Assembly (NCBI GenBank): GCA_035527975.1
Contig: DATKZM010000127.1
Coordinates: 30,004-94,003 of the forward strand
Reading direction: 5' to 3'
Length of the DNA stretch: 64,000 nt
Origin: DATKZM01 sp035527975
GTDB lineage: Bacteria > Pseudomonadota > Alphaproteobacteria > JAPULJ01
The position numbers were made by a program, and so were the translations under genes. Below the pieces are notes generated by a model. That model searched no databases. It saw only the letters and a program-made list of their open reading frames with translations, and had not been told where the DNA came from. Shown in pieces: positions 16,868 to 25,600 of the stretch. Positions within the stretch are counted from its first letter, which is position 1. Every line of letters begins with the position of its first letter.

Positions 16868-18301
16868 TTACGACTTATCCCGCGTGTCGGTCACGCGCTT
16901 GGCCTTGAACTCTGTCTTCTCGAACGTGTCGGGCGCCAGCACGTCGACATCGACACGGACTTCGATCCGCGAGGTCACGGCATTCTGCACCGCGGCAACC
17001 ACCGCATCGGGGGCAGTGTGGTCGGGATGTTCGACCGTGATTGTCATGGTGTCGATGCCGTCCATGTTCGTTTGCAATAGGACCTGATACTCGTCGCCGA
17101 CGCCCGCGACCGAGCGCACGCCTTCCTCGACGACCGAGGGATAGAATTTGATGCCGCGCAGGTTGATGAGGTCGTCGGCGCGGCCCTGGAAACCGCCGAT
17201 CGCGCGCACATGGGTACGCCCGCAGGCGCATGTGGCATCGTCCAACGTCGTGTAGTCGCCGACCACGAAGCGCAGCTGCGATGAGCTCTCGGAGTTCATG
17301 TTGGTGCAGACGGTGATGCCGCGGCTCCCCACGGGCAGGCGCTGTTTGCGGTCGGGGTCGATGAGCTCCCAGACCTGGAAGTCCTCCATCAAGTGCGTTT
17401 GCCACGCCCCGTCGTCGCGGCGGGCATGCGAGCACGAATAGCCGCCCGAATGCGGCGAGGCCTCGGTGCAGCCGTAGAACTCGACGATTTCCGCATCCCA
17501 CATATCTTCCAGGCGCTCGCGGGTCGATGCGATCCCAGCAGCCGGCTCGCCGCCGGTGAACAGACGCTTGATCGAAGTCTTGCGCGGGTCCTCGCCCATC
17601 TCCTGCATCACTCGGCCGATACGCAAAAGCTGCGAGGGCAGGGTGGCGAGCACCGTCGGCTTGTAGCGCAGGATGATGTTCGCCCGCAGCTCCGCCGTTA
17701 GGCCGCCGCCCGGAATGCACGGCACGCCCATATGGGCCAGCGCGTGCAGCACGCCCCAGGCCCAGACATGCGGGCCGAAGCCGACGACGAGGAAGACCTT
17801 CTCGCCGCGCTTTGCCCCCAGGGACCAGAGAGCGCGGGCATTCGCCCAGCGCCATTGGTCGAGATCGAAGGTGGTATAGCGGAAGATGCGCGGCATGCCG
17901 GTCGACCCCGAGGTCGGAAACAGCGTCCAGCCGCGTTTGTCCCAAAGCGCGTCGTCATGCGTCGTATAGGTCCCCCAAGGCGGGTTTGCCATCAGGTCCT
18001 CGGCCATCTCCATCTTGTCGATGACCGGCCATTGGGTGAGCTTGTCGACAGTGTTAACGTCGTCGGGGGTCAGGCCGAGCTTGTCGAAACGCCGCTCGTA
18101 GAAGGGCGAGTTCTCGTAAAGAAACGGTGTCAGCACGGCGAGTTTTTCGTCCTGGATCGCCCGCAACTCGTCGCGCGAGGCGCATTCCAGCGAAGGTGAC
18201 CAATACTCTTCCGATCCAGGCTCGGCAAAATCGCGCCGATGGCTCTGGAGCATTTCCAGCCACGCCGCACGGGTGGCTTCCGCCCGGTTGGTTTTGGTCA
18301 T
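16868..18301 (-). CDS. PaaK-type (phenylacetate-CoA ligase family) aryl-CoA ligase, copy 1
   Basis: A 477-residue ligase of the PaaK family, distinct from the ordinary AMP-ligases in this window. Motifs: the P-loop FPTSGSTGMPRIFRYT at about residues 128-143, FTGGEPAAG, EFYGCTEASPHSGG, the cysteine pair TCACGRTHVRAIGG and the C-terminal GRADDLINLRGIKFYPSVVE. It would make a CoA thioester of an aryl or arylacetic acid. It leads a PaaK-RidA pair (16-bp gap) and is transcribed divergently from the TetR gene; the 238-bp space between them holds a motif related to the operators of this cluster. Confidence 0.88.
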   Translation of the reverse strand: MTKTNRAEATRAAWLEMLQSHRRDFAEPGSEEYWSPSLECASRDELRAIQDEKLAVLTPFLYENSPFYERRFDKLGLTPDDVNTVDKLTQWPVIDKMEMAEDLMANPPWGTYTTHDDALWDKRGWTLFPTSGSTGMPRIFRYTTFDLDQWRWANARALWSLGAKRGEKVFLVVGFGPHVWAWGVLHALAHMGVPCIPGGGLTAELRANIILRYKPTVLATLPSQLLRIGRVMQEMGEDPRKTSIKRLFTGGEPAAGIASTRERLEDMWDAEIVEFYGCTEASPHSGGYSCSHARRDDGAWQTHLMEDFQVWELIDPDRKQRLPVGSRGITVCTNMNSESSSQLRFVVGDYTTLDDATCACGRTHVRAIGGFQGRADDLINLRGIKFYPSVVEEGVRSVAGVGDEYQVLLQTNMDGIDTMTITVEHPDHTAPDAVVAAVQNAVTSRIEVRVDVDVLAPDTFEKTEFKAKRVTDTRDKS

Positions 18302-18440
18302 CGTATCCTCCCCATACCTTCAGCGTTCCGGCGCGCGGTCTCGTTGATTCGCAAGATTATTGGCCGCACTGCTGGACGTCTTCATATCCGCTCGTGGTCC
18401 GAAAGCCGACCATGATTCGATCAACCGACCTGGAAAATTC

Positions 18441-18459
18441 TATCAATTCATCTATCGAA
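18441..18459. promoter_or_regulatory. Operator-like motif before the TetR gene
   Basis: TATCAATTCATCTATCGAAA keeps the TATCAAT, TCTAT and GAAA blocks of sites 1 and 2 with the same spacing, although the central palindrome is lost. It lies about 80 bp before the TetR ATG and 140 bp before the divergent PaaK ATG, consistent with autoregulation. Confidence 0.4.
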
Positions 18460-18539
18460 AACAACTCCCATCGATTAGTTTCGGCGGACGGCGAAGGACT
18501 GCCGGCCGCCATTCCAAGCCGCCGGTTCGGGGTAATACG

Positions 18540-19169
18540 ATGTCTACCGGTCGGCAAAGCACAAATACAGACATCACCAAAGTCGACAAATACAAACGTC
18601 GCTATGGTGAGATCATCGACGCGGCGGCAGCCGTCTTCGCCGAAAAGGGCTATCACGGCTCATCGACGAAAGACATCGCCGACCGGCTCGGCATTCGCCA
18701 GGGCAGCCTCTACTACTACTTCGAATCCAAGGAATCTGCGCTCGAAGAGGTCTGCCAAAAGGGCGTGGAAGGCTTTGTGCAGCAGTTGGAGGTGATCCTC
18801 GCAAGCGAAAGCGAGCCGGGCGATATGCTGCTAGCCGCCGTGCACGGTCACCTCAAGCCTTTGGAAGACAAGCCGAATTACGTCCGCGTCTTCTTGCGCG
18901 AACGGCACGAACTGCCGCTGCCGCGCCGCCGCAAGATCGCCGCCGCCGCCGGTCATTACGAACAACTCTTGGAGACCTTGTTTGAACGGGGCGTTGCGGC
19001 CGGAGCGTTTCGCACCGATCTGGATTGCCGTCTGGCGACCCTGGGGTTGCTTGGCATGTGCAATGCCGTGAGCGACTGGCGTGACGGCGAAAAGGGCGCA
19101 ACCATCTGGGAAATAGCGGAAAAATTCGGATCGCTATTGAACGACGGGGTGGCGCCGAAGGGGCGTTGA
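18540..19169 (+). CDS. TetR/AcrR-family transcriptional regulator
   Basis: A 209-residue protein starting MSTGRQSTNTD. The TetR DNA-binding domain covers residues about 20-70: RRYGEIIDAAAAVFAEKGYH, SSTKDIADRLGIRQGSLYYY, FESKESALEEVC. The C-terminal ligand domain (VRVFLRERHELPLPRRRKI) is typical of regulators of fatty or aryl-CoA metabolism. An open frame continues 60 codons upstream through the intergenic region but contains no TetR sequence, so the ATG at 18540 is used. It is divergent from the PaaK-RidA unit. I infer that it represses the units carrying the TAGGYCTA palindrome, including perhaps its own gene. Confidence 0.9.
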   Translation: MSTGRQSTNTDITKVDKYKRRYGEIIDAAAAVFAEKGYHGSSTKDIADRLGIRQGSLYYYFESKESALEEVCQKGVEGFVQQLEVILASESEPGDMLLAAVHGHLKPLEDKPNYVRVFLRERHELPLPRRRKIAAAAGHYEQLLETLFERGVAAGAFRTDLDCRLATLGLLGMCNAVSDWRDGEKGATIWEIAEKFGSLLNDGVAPKGR

Positions 19170-19183
19170 GGGCGCAGGCGGCG

Positions 19184-19195
19184 GTGAAATTTCAC
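19184..19195. promoter_or_regulatory. Perfect 12-bp palindrome upstream of the ABC importer
   Basis: GTGAAATTTCAC is a perfect palindrome between the TetR stop and the binding-protein gene, about 130 bp before the latter's ATG. It could be a regulator site for the transporter or part of a weak hairpin. Confidence 0.35.
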
Positions 19196-19326
19196 AAGCG
19201 CATGACCATGTTTCGGCGCTTCGCCCGGCAGAACTTGTGTGCTAAATACATTGCCACATAGATCGCCAAACCGCGCAAAACGGGCGATCTGGGGGAAACA
19301 AAAGCGTGGAACAGGAGGCTGTTACG

Positions 19327-20511
19327 ATGATCAAACGTGCAATTTTGGCCGCCGCGGCGACCATGCTGATCGCAGGAAGTGCGTCGGCAGAAGAGCTGCG
19401 GATCGGCTTTATGAACTCGATGAACCACCCGCTCGGCAAAGAGCAGGTGAACGGTTTCAAGCTCCGGCTCACGGCATTGGGATGGAACAAGGACGGCGAC
19501 ATGCTGGGCGGCGTTCCGACAAGGGTCTTTTACTGCGACGATCAGGTAAAGCCCGATGTCGGCGTGACCTGCGCCAAGAAATTCGTGGAGCAGGACAAGG
19601 TCCAGATCGTTGCTGGTATCGTCTGGTCGAACATCCTGAACGCCGTGCGCAACCCGGTAGTGCGCAACAAGGTCATTCTAATGAGCACCAATGCGGGCTC
19701 GTCGCGCCTGGCCGGCGTTGCCTGCAGCAAGTACTTCATCTCGACCTCCTGGCAGAACGACCAGACGCCCGAGGCGATGGGCCAGTTGATGCGCGAGGAG
19801 AAGCTGAACGACGTTTACCTGATGTCGGCCAATTATCAGGCGGGCAAGGATATGATGGCGGGCTTCCGGCGCTTCTATAACGGCCGGATCAAGGGCCAGC
19901 TGCTCTACAAGCTCGGCAACCGCGACTTCCAGTCGGAGCTGACCCGCGTGCGCGCCGCCCAGCCTTCGTCGGTCTTTGTCTTCGCGCCGGGCCCGATGGG
20001 CGTTGCGTTCATGAAGCAGTGGGCCGCGTCCGGTCTCGGTAAGAAAATCAAGCTTTACACCGTTTTCACGATCGACAACTTCATGCTGCTGCCGATCGGC
20101 AAGGCGGCGATCGGGTCCTTCCACACCAACTACTGGGATCCCGATTCGAAGAACCCGGTCAATGTGAAGTTCATCGCCGACTACAAGGCGGCCTATGGGC
20201 GGTTGCCGTCGCATTTCGCGACGCAGGCCTATGATGCGCCGGCGCTGATCGCCTCGGCCGTCAAGGCCACAGGCGGCAAGGTCAACAACACCCTGGCGCT
20301 CAAAAAGGCCATGCTGAAGGCCAACTACGCGTCGGTCCGCGGCAAGTACCGTTACAATTTCAATGGCATGCCGATCCAGAGCTACTACAAGCGCGAAGTC
20401 ATCGCCGGACCTGGCGGCAAGGCGATGATCCGGACGGTCGGTGTGGTGTTCACCGACCACGCCGATTCCTACGCCAAGCGGTGCAAGCGCAGCGAGCGCA
20501 TGGCGCCGTAA
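19327..20511 (+). CDS. Liv/HAAT-family ABC importer, periplasmic binding protein
   Basis: A 394-residue protein with a signal peptide (MIKRAILAAAATMLIAGSASA) and the type I periplasmic binding fold of the branched-chain amino acid/aromatic acid group: LRIGFMNSMNHPLGKEQVNG, VQIVAGIVWSNILNAV, YFISTSWQNDQTPEAMG, NYQAGKDMMAGFRR and FATQAYDAPALIASAVKATG. The ATG at 19327 follows AGGAGG by 8 bases; an upstream in-frame start is possible but would bury the signal peptide. In Rhodopseudomonas and relatives, proteins of this family bind benzoate, phenylpropanoids and other aromatic acids. Given the ligase-rich surroundings I infer an aromatic or amino-aromatic ligand rather than leucine. The two permeases follow. 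Confidence 0.9.
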   Translation: MIKRAILAAAATMLIAGSASAEELRIGFMNSMNHPLGKEQVNGFKLRLTALGWNKDGDMLGGVPTRVFYCDDQVKPDVGVTCAKKFVEQDKVQIVAGIVWSNILNAVRNPVVRNKVILMSTNAGSSRLAGVACSKYFISTSWQNDQTPEAMGQLMREEKLNDVYLMSANYQAGKDMMAGFRRFYNGRIKGQLLYKLGNRDFQSELTRVRAAQPSSVFVFAPGPMGVAFMKQWAASGLGKKIKLYTVFTIDNFMLLPIGKAAIGSFHTNYWDPDSKNPVNVKFIADYKAAYGRLPSHFATQAYDAPALIASAVKATGGKVNNTLALKKAMLKANYASVRGKYRYNFNGMPIQSYYKREVIAGPGGKAMIRTVGVVFTDHADSYAKRCKRSERMAP

Positions 20512-20535
20512 GGTCACTTGATCCCGGAGCAGCGC

Positions 20536-20561
20536 GGGGACGTCCGTTTACGGGCGTCCCC
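20536..20561 (+). terminator. Intercistronic hairpin between binding protein and permease genes
   Basis: GGGGACGTCCGT and ACGGGCGTCCCC form a 12-bp stem with one G-U pair and a two-base spacer. No T-run follows. Such hairpins after a binding-protein gene usually stabilise its mRNA and reduce read-through to the permeases; that role is inferred. Confidence 0.55.
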
Positions 20562-20665
20562 GGCGTTCGGGAGATGGATACCACCAGCAATGCGACTGTG
20601 GGCGAGCGGGCGGCGACGGGGCGCGGCACGCTCGTACGGCGAACGGTGAACCGGTAATCAGGACG

Positions 20666-21874
20666 ATGTTGGCGAAAGGTAACCGCGGCGCAACCCTCGT
20701 TGGAGGCCTGGGAGTGGTGTTGGCCGTGGCGGCAATCGTCATCGGCCGAACCTGGCTGCCGTTTCTTGGTGCGTCGGCGGTGATGATGATCGGTGGCGCG
20801 GCGCTGATGTTCCGCGATCCCGCATCGCCGAATTTTCGCATGATGACCCTGGTCGGCTGGATTGCGCTGGTGCTGGGGATCGTCCTCTTCGTCATCACCG
20901 CGCCAGGTGTCAAGGTCACCGATCCTCAACTGACGCTGTTCCTGCATACGCTGCTCAATGGTTTCCAGTTCGGGATCTTCCTGTTTCTGGTCGCCGCGGG
21001 CCTCTCGCTCGTGCTCGGCATTATGAACATGGTCAACCTGGCGCATGGCTCGCTGTTCATGTTCGGTGCCTTCTTCGCGGCGCAGACCTACGGGTATACC
21101 GGCTCGTTCTATTGGGCGGTGGCCGCTGCACTGCCCTTGACGCTCTTGCTCGGGATCCTTCTTGAGAAGATTGTCGTGCAGCACCTCTATGCGCGCGACC
21201 ACATGATGCAGGTACTGGCGACCTTCGGATTGATCTTGTTCTTCAACGAGTGCGTGATCCTGGCTTTCGGCGTACAAAGCCTGCCGATCAATCGACCCGA
21301 GGCCCTGACCGGCTCGGTCAGCCTCTTCGGCGCGCCCTATCCAGCGTACAGGCTGATGATCGATTTCCTGGGGTTGGCGGTGGCGGGGGGGATATTCCTG
21401 CTGATCACCCGTACGAAGATCGGCATGCTGATCCGCGCCGGCGCCAGCAACCGGCCGATGGCCGGCGCACTCGGCGTCAACATCGCAGTGCTATTTACCC
21501 TCGTATTCGGATTGGGCGCCATGCTGGCCGGCCTTGCCGGCGTGATGGCGGGTCCGGTCGAGGACGTCTTCCCCGGCATGGGCGAGGCCAAGCTGATCCT
21601 TGCCATCGTGGTGATCGTGATCGGTGGGATCGGCTCTATCCGCGGCGCCTTCATCGCCTCGCTGATCGTGGGGTTGGTGGAGGCGAGTGGCCGCACCTTC
21701 ATGACCGACGTGGTCCGCTATCTGAGCGGGCAGGCGCTGGCCTGGGAGCCTTCCGCCATCGATGAGCTTGCGCAATCGGCGGGACCGGCGCTGTCGTCGA
21801 TGATCATCTACATCCTGATGGCTGCGATCCTCTTCTTCCGCCCGCAGGGTCTCTTCCCTGCCAGGTCTGGCTAG
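20666..21874 (+). CDS. livH: Liv/HAAT-family ABC importer permease (LivH-like) with extra N-terminal membrane segments
   Basis: A 402-residue inner-membrane protein. Residues from about 90 on are an ordinary LivH permease: LLNGFQFGIFLFLVAAGLSL, VLGIMNMVNLAHGSLFMFGA, GVNIAVLFTLVFGLGAMLAG and IVVIVIGGIGSIRGAFIASL (the EAA-like loop). LivH is normally about 290-300 residues; this one carries roughly 90 extra residues with three hydrophobic helices (ATLVGGLGVVLAVAAIVIG; FLGASAVMMIGGAALMF; LVGWIALVLGIVLFVI). The start codon is ATG at 20666. It lies 12 bp before livM on the same strand. The extension is in frame with good coding character, so it is probably real. Confidence 0.88.
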   Translation: MLAKGNRGATLVGGLGVVLAVAAIVIGRTWLPFLGASAVMMIGGAALMFRDPASPNFRMMTLVGWIALVLGIVLFVITAPGVKVTDPQLTLFLHTLLNGFQFGIFLFLVAAGLSLVLGIMNMVNLAHGSLFMFGAFFAAQTYGYTGSFYWAVAAALPLTLLLGILLEKIVVQHLYARDHMMQVLATFGLILFFNECVILAFGVQSLPINRPEALTGSVSLFGAPYPAYRLMIDFLGLAVAGGIFLLITRTKIGMLIRAGASNRPMAGALGVNIAVLFTLVFGLGAMLAGLAGVMAGPVEDVFPGMGEAKLILAIVVIVIGGIGSIRGAFIASLIVGLVEASGRTFMTDVVRYLSGQALAWEPSAIDELAQSAGPALSSMIIYILMAAILFFRPQGLFPARSG

Positions 21875-21886
21875 CGGAACCGGCCC

Positions 21887-23014
21887 ATGGATCACAACAC
21901 GCCTGCCACGACACCGAAGGTGACGATTTCGTTCCGCGATCCGCGTTTCGTGTTCATTGTGCTTTGCCTTGTCGCACTCCTGGCGCTGCCGCTGAGCGGC
22001 TCGGTCTATCTCACCTCGCTGACCGCCAAGATCATGATCTTCGCCATCGCGGCGGCGAGCCTCGATTTGATCATGGGCTATGGCGGCATGGTCAGCTTCG
22101 GTCATGCGGCCTTCCTGGGCATCGGCGCCTACGCCGTCGGCGTGATGTCCTTCTATGGCATCAATGATGGGTATCTTCAGTTCCTCGTCGCCATCGTCGG
22201 GTCCGCCCTTATCGGCCTCCTGATCGGCGTGCTCAGCCTGCGCACGGGCGGGCTCTATTTCATCATGATCACCTTCGCCTTCAGCCAGATGATCTACTAC
22301 CTGATCATCAGCCTGGAGCCGTACGGCGGCGATGACGGCATGAATACCGAGCGCAGCGATTTTGGGCTCTTCGATCTGAACCAGAACCTGCTCGGGCCCT
22401 CGGAAGGCTCGCGCGATATGCAGTTGATCTACTATCTGACGCTGGCGGTGTTGATCCTCACCGTGCTTATCCTGCGGCGCTTCGTGAACTCTCGCTTCGG
22501 CATGGTGCTGCGCGGTGCGCAATCGAACGAGCCGCGCATGCAGTCGATCGGCTTTTCGACTTTCCGCTACCGGCTGACCGGCTTTGTCATTGCCGGCGCC
22601 ATCTGCGGCGTCGGCGGCGCACTCTGGGCCAACCACCAGGAATTCGTCACGCCGGAATACATGCACTGGTTCCGCTCGGGCGAGATCATGGTGATGGTAA
22701 TCGCCGGCGGCATGGGCACGATCATCGGCGCCGTCGTCGGAGCGTTCGGCATCCTCATTGTCGAAGAGTTGATCAAGCAGATCCAGATCGACACCGTCAT
22801 CAATTTCGGCGTGTTCGAGCTGCCAATCAAATACAACGGCCAGGAAAGCTGGGAGTTTATTTTCGGGCCGATGCTGATCTTGCTTGTGCTGTTCGCGCGA
22901 GGCGGGCTGATCGGCCTGGCGTCTCCCGAAAGCTTGGATCGAATGAAAGCTTTCGCCGCACGGCGCCTTCGGCTCGGCGCCAAACCGGTCTCAAAGCCGG
23001 GCGGGGCCGAATAG
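21887..23014 (+). CDS. livM: Liv/HAAT-family ABC importer permease (LivM-like)
   Basis: A 375-residue inner-membrane permease, normal length for LivM. Typical segments: IFAIAAASLDLIMGYGGMVS, FGHAAFLGIGAYAVGVMSFY, GGLYFIMITFAFSQMIYYLI, RFGMVLRGAQSNEPRMQSIG and VIAGGMGTIIGAVVGAFGIL. It pairs with the LivH-like permease 12 bp upstream. No ATPase genes follow: the next gene runs in the opposite direction and ends 33 bp away. The matching ATPases are most likely the livG/livF pair at 33517-34976. Confidence 0.92.
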   Translation: MDHNTPATTPKVTISFRDPRFVFIVLCLVALLALPLSGSVYLTSLTAKIMIFAIAAASLDLIMGYGGMVSFGHAAFLGIGAYAVGVMSFYGINDGYLQFLVAIVGSALIGLLIGVLSLRTGGLYFIMITFAFSQMIYYLIISLEPYGGDDGMNTERSDFGLFDLNQNLLGPSEGSRDMQLIYYLTLAVLILTVLILRRFVNSRFGMVLRGAQSNEPRMQSIGFSTFRYRLTGFVIAGAICGVGGALWANHQEFVTPEYMHWFRSGEIMVMVIAGGMGTIIGAVVGAFGILIVEELIKQIQIDTVINFGVFELPIKYNGQESWEFIFGPMLILLVLFARGGLIGLASPESLDRMKAFAARRLRLGAKPVSKPGGAE

Positions 23015-23047
23015 GCCGATCCGCGCCGACTTCCAAATTCTGAACTG

Positions 23048-25387
23048 CTATTCCGCGGCGAGTTTTCGATGGCTCGCCGGCTTGGCCGCGCCGCGCAGCG
23101 CCTCGGCATCGGCGCGGTCGCGGGCGGCGAGCCGGAACGCCTGTTCCTTGCCGCTGTCGTACTGCACCGGCCAGCGCTGGGGTGCGTGCCCGTAGAAGGC
23201 GGCGGCCTGCAGCGTGAAATGGGGATTGGTCAGGTGCGGGCGGGCCAGGGCCACCAGATCGGCCCGGCCTGCAGCGAGGATCGTGTTGACCTGGTCCCAG
23301 GTCGTGATATTGCCCACCGCGATCGTCGGAATGCCGGCCTCGTTGCGGACCTGCTCGGCGAACGGCGTTTGGAACATGCGGCCATAAACGGGCTCGGCGT
23401 CGGGTGTTGTCTGGCCGGCCGAAACGTCCACCAGATCGCATCCATGCTTGCCAAGGGTTTGCGCAATGACCACTGCGTCCTCGCCCGTGATCCCCGCCGC
23501 GCCCACCCAATCCGTCGCGGAGATGCGCACCGACATCGGCTTTTCCTGGGGCCAGGCGGCGCGCACCGCATCGAAGACTTCGAGCGGATAGCGAAGGCGG
23601 TTTTCCAGCGCGCCGCCATGGTCGTCATCGCGCTGATTGGAGACCGGCGTGATGAAACCTGACAGCAGATATCCGTGCGCCATATGCAGCTCCAGCATAT
23701 CGGCGCCGGCTTCGTTTGCCATCTTTGCCGAGGCCACGAACTGATCGCGCACCTGTTCCATATCGGCGCGGGACATTTCGCGCGGCGTGGCGCTGAACGG
23801 GTAGTGGGGCAGCGCCGAAGGTGCGATCAATTCCCAATTGCCGGCCTCAAGCGGCTGATCCATTCCCTCCCAGGCGACCCGTGTCGAGCCCTTGCGACCG
23901 GCATGGCCGAGCTGGATTGCGAGCTTGGCATCTGACTCGCGGTGAATGAATTCGGCGATATGCGCCCAGGCCGCGACGTGCTCGTCCTTGTAGAGCCCAC
24001 CGCAGCCAGGCGTTATCCGGCCCTCGGCGGAAACGCAGACCATCTCCGAGAAGACCAACCCCGCGCCGCCCAGCGCCAGCGAGCCCATATGGACATGGTG
24101 GAAATCGCCCACTGTGCCGTCCACCGCCGAATACATGTCCATCGGCGAAACGACGACCCGGTTCGCCAGCACCATGCCGCGCATTTTGAACGGCGTGAAC
24201 ATCGGTGGCGGCGGCGGGTCGAGCGGAACCTCAAAGCCCTCCTCGCGCACGCCCTCGGCGAACCAGCGGTCGACCTTGTCGACGAAGCCCGCATCGCGCA
24301 GCCGCAGATTGTCGTATGTGACCTGCTTGGAGCGCGAGAGCATCGAGAAGGTCGCCTGCAACGGCGCCATCTTCCAATAGCGGTGCGGGTTCTCGGTCCA
24401 GATCACCGACACATCAGCAGCATGTTGGGTGATTTCGACGTCTTGGCGGCGGCCCTCCTCGAAGGTCGTGAGCGCGGCCGGGATCGTGGGCTCTTGCGTC
24501 ACCGCATCGACCAGCGCGATGGCATCCTCCATGGCCAGCTTGGTGCCCGAGCCGATTGAATAATGCGCGGTGTGAAGGGCATCGCCGATCAGGACGATGT
24601 TTTCATGCGACCAGCGCTCGCAGCGGATGGTTGGAAAGACGCGCCAGATCGAACGGTTGGCGACAAGTTTGTGACCGTCCAGATAATCCGCCCACAGCGC
24701 CTCCATGTAAGCCAGGAGTTCGGGCTCGCTCAGATGCTCGACTTCGGCGGCCGCGCTCGCCCAGGTCGCCTCCGGAGCCTCGATGATCCAGGTCGCCAGA
24801 TCGGCGTTGTACTGATATTCGCCCAGCACCCAGATGCCGTGCTCGTTCTCGGCAAAATTGAATGTGAAGGCCTCGCAGGGCTTGGTGCTGCCGAGCCAGA
24901 CGAAACGATTGCGGCGCCATTCGACCGACGGTTTGAAATGGGTCTTATAGGTTTCGCGAATCGCCGAATTCACCCCGTCGGCGGCGACGATCAAATCTGC
25001 GTCGGGGAAGGCCGCCGGATCGGTGATTTCTGTTTCGAAATGAACCGGCACGCCGATCTGGGCGCATCGACGCTGCAATATCGCGAGCAACTCGACCCTG
25101 CCGCAGCCGCAAAATCCATGACCGCCGGACCGAACCACCGTTCCGTCATGCCAGCGGAAGTCGATGTCGTCCCAGTAGGCGAACGTATCGGTGATTTCGC
25201 CATAGCTCTCCGGATCGCGGGAGAGGAAATTGTCGAGCGTCTCGTCGGAAAAGACGACGCCGAAGCCAAACGTATCGTGGGCGCGGTTGCGCTCATAAAC
25301 CTCGATGGACGCATCTGGCTGCGCCTTTTTCAGCAGGATGGCGGTATAGAGCCCGGCCGGACCGCCGCCGATGATCACGACGCGCAT
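23048..25387 (-). CDS. Bifunctional FAD monooxygenase / old-yellow-enzyme-type reductase (2-aminobenzoyl-CoA or salicylyl-CoA type)
   Basis: A 779-residue fusion. Residues 1-390 are a class A flavin monooxygenase: VVIIGGGPAGLYTAILLKKA dinucleotide fold, DLIVAADGVNSAI (DG motif) and NIVLIGDALHTAHYSIGSG. From about residue 395 an old-yellow-enzyme domain follows: FKMRGMVLANRVVVSPMDMY, MLELHMAHGYLLSGFITPVS and NRLRYPLEVFDAVR. This order and length match 2-aminobenzoyl-CoA monooxygenase/reductase of the aerobic anthranilate pathway and the related salicylyl-CoA 5-hydroxylases, which hydroxylate the CoA-bound ring and then reduce it. Divergent from the MarR gene, with MarR-like sites between. A PaaK-type ligase nearby could supply the CoA ester. 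The exact substrate is not determined. Confidence 0.88.
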   Translation of the reverse strand: MRVVIIGGGPAGLYTAILLKKAQPDASIEVYERNRAHDTFGFGVVFSDETLDNFLSRDPESYGEITDTFAYWDDIDFRWHDGTVVRSGGHGFCGCGRVELLAILQRRCAQIGVPVHFETEITDPAAFPDADLIVAADGVNSAIRETYKTHFKPSVEWRRNRFVWLGSTKPCEAFTFNFAENEHGIWVLGEYQYNADLATWIIEAPEATWASAAAEVEHLSEPELLAYMEALWADYLDGHKLVANRSIWRVFPTIRCERWSHENIVLIGDALHTAHYSIGSGTKLAMEDAIALVDAVTQEPTIPAALTTFEEGRRQDVEITQHAADVSVIWTENPHRYWKMAPLQATFSMLSRSKQVTYDNLRLRDAGFVDKVDRWFAEGVREEGFEVPLDPPPPPMFTPFKMRGMVLANRVVVSPMDMYSAVDGTVGDFHHVHMGSLALGGAGLVFSEMVCVSAEGRITPGCGGLYKDEHVAAWAHIAEFIHRESDAKLAIQLGHAGRKGSTRVAWEGMDQPLEAGNWELIAPSALPHYPFSATPREMSRADMEQVRDQFVASAKMANEAGADMLELHMAHGYLLSGFITPVSNQRDDDHGGALENRLRYPLEVFDAVRAAWPQEKPMSVRISATDWVGAAGITGEDAVVIAQTLGKHGCDLVDVSAGQTTPDAEPVYGRMFQTPFAEQVRNEAGIPTIAVGNITTWDQVNTILAAGRADLVALARPHLTNPHFTLQAAAFYGHAPQRWPVQYDSGKEQAFRLAARDRADAEALRGAAKPASHRKLAAE

Positions 25388-25423
25388 GAATGCTCTCCGC
25401 GTGATTGGTCGTCATGATTTAGC

Positions 25424-25463
25424 TAACACGTAAGATATTTACACATTACGGGTCAACACGTAA
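25424..25463. promoter_or_regulatory. MarR-type operator sites in the divergent promoter region
   Basis: AACACGTAAG occurs twice, at 25425-25434 and 25455-25464. The right copy is half of an imperfect inverted repeat TTACGGGT-CA-ACACGTAA (25446-25463, 7 of 8 arm positions paired). The sites lie 37-76 bp before the monooxygenase ATG and about 140-180 bp before the MarR start, a classic place for autoregulated MarR control. The rest of 25388-25600 shows no gene. Confidence 0.55.
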
Positions 25464-25600
25464 GCTTAGAGGGCTAAGGAACGATGGCTGAGTGACGACA
25501 GCCAAGTGACGATGGCCTGGTTGCGAAGACGCATTTGCGACGCTGCAATCCTGCCCGGAGCTGGGATCGCGCGCCGACCAGGCGCGAGGACGGTGTGCCA

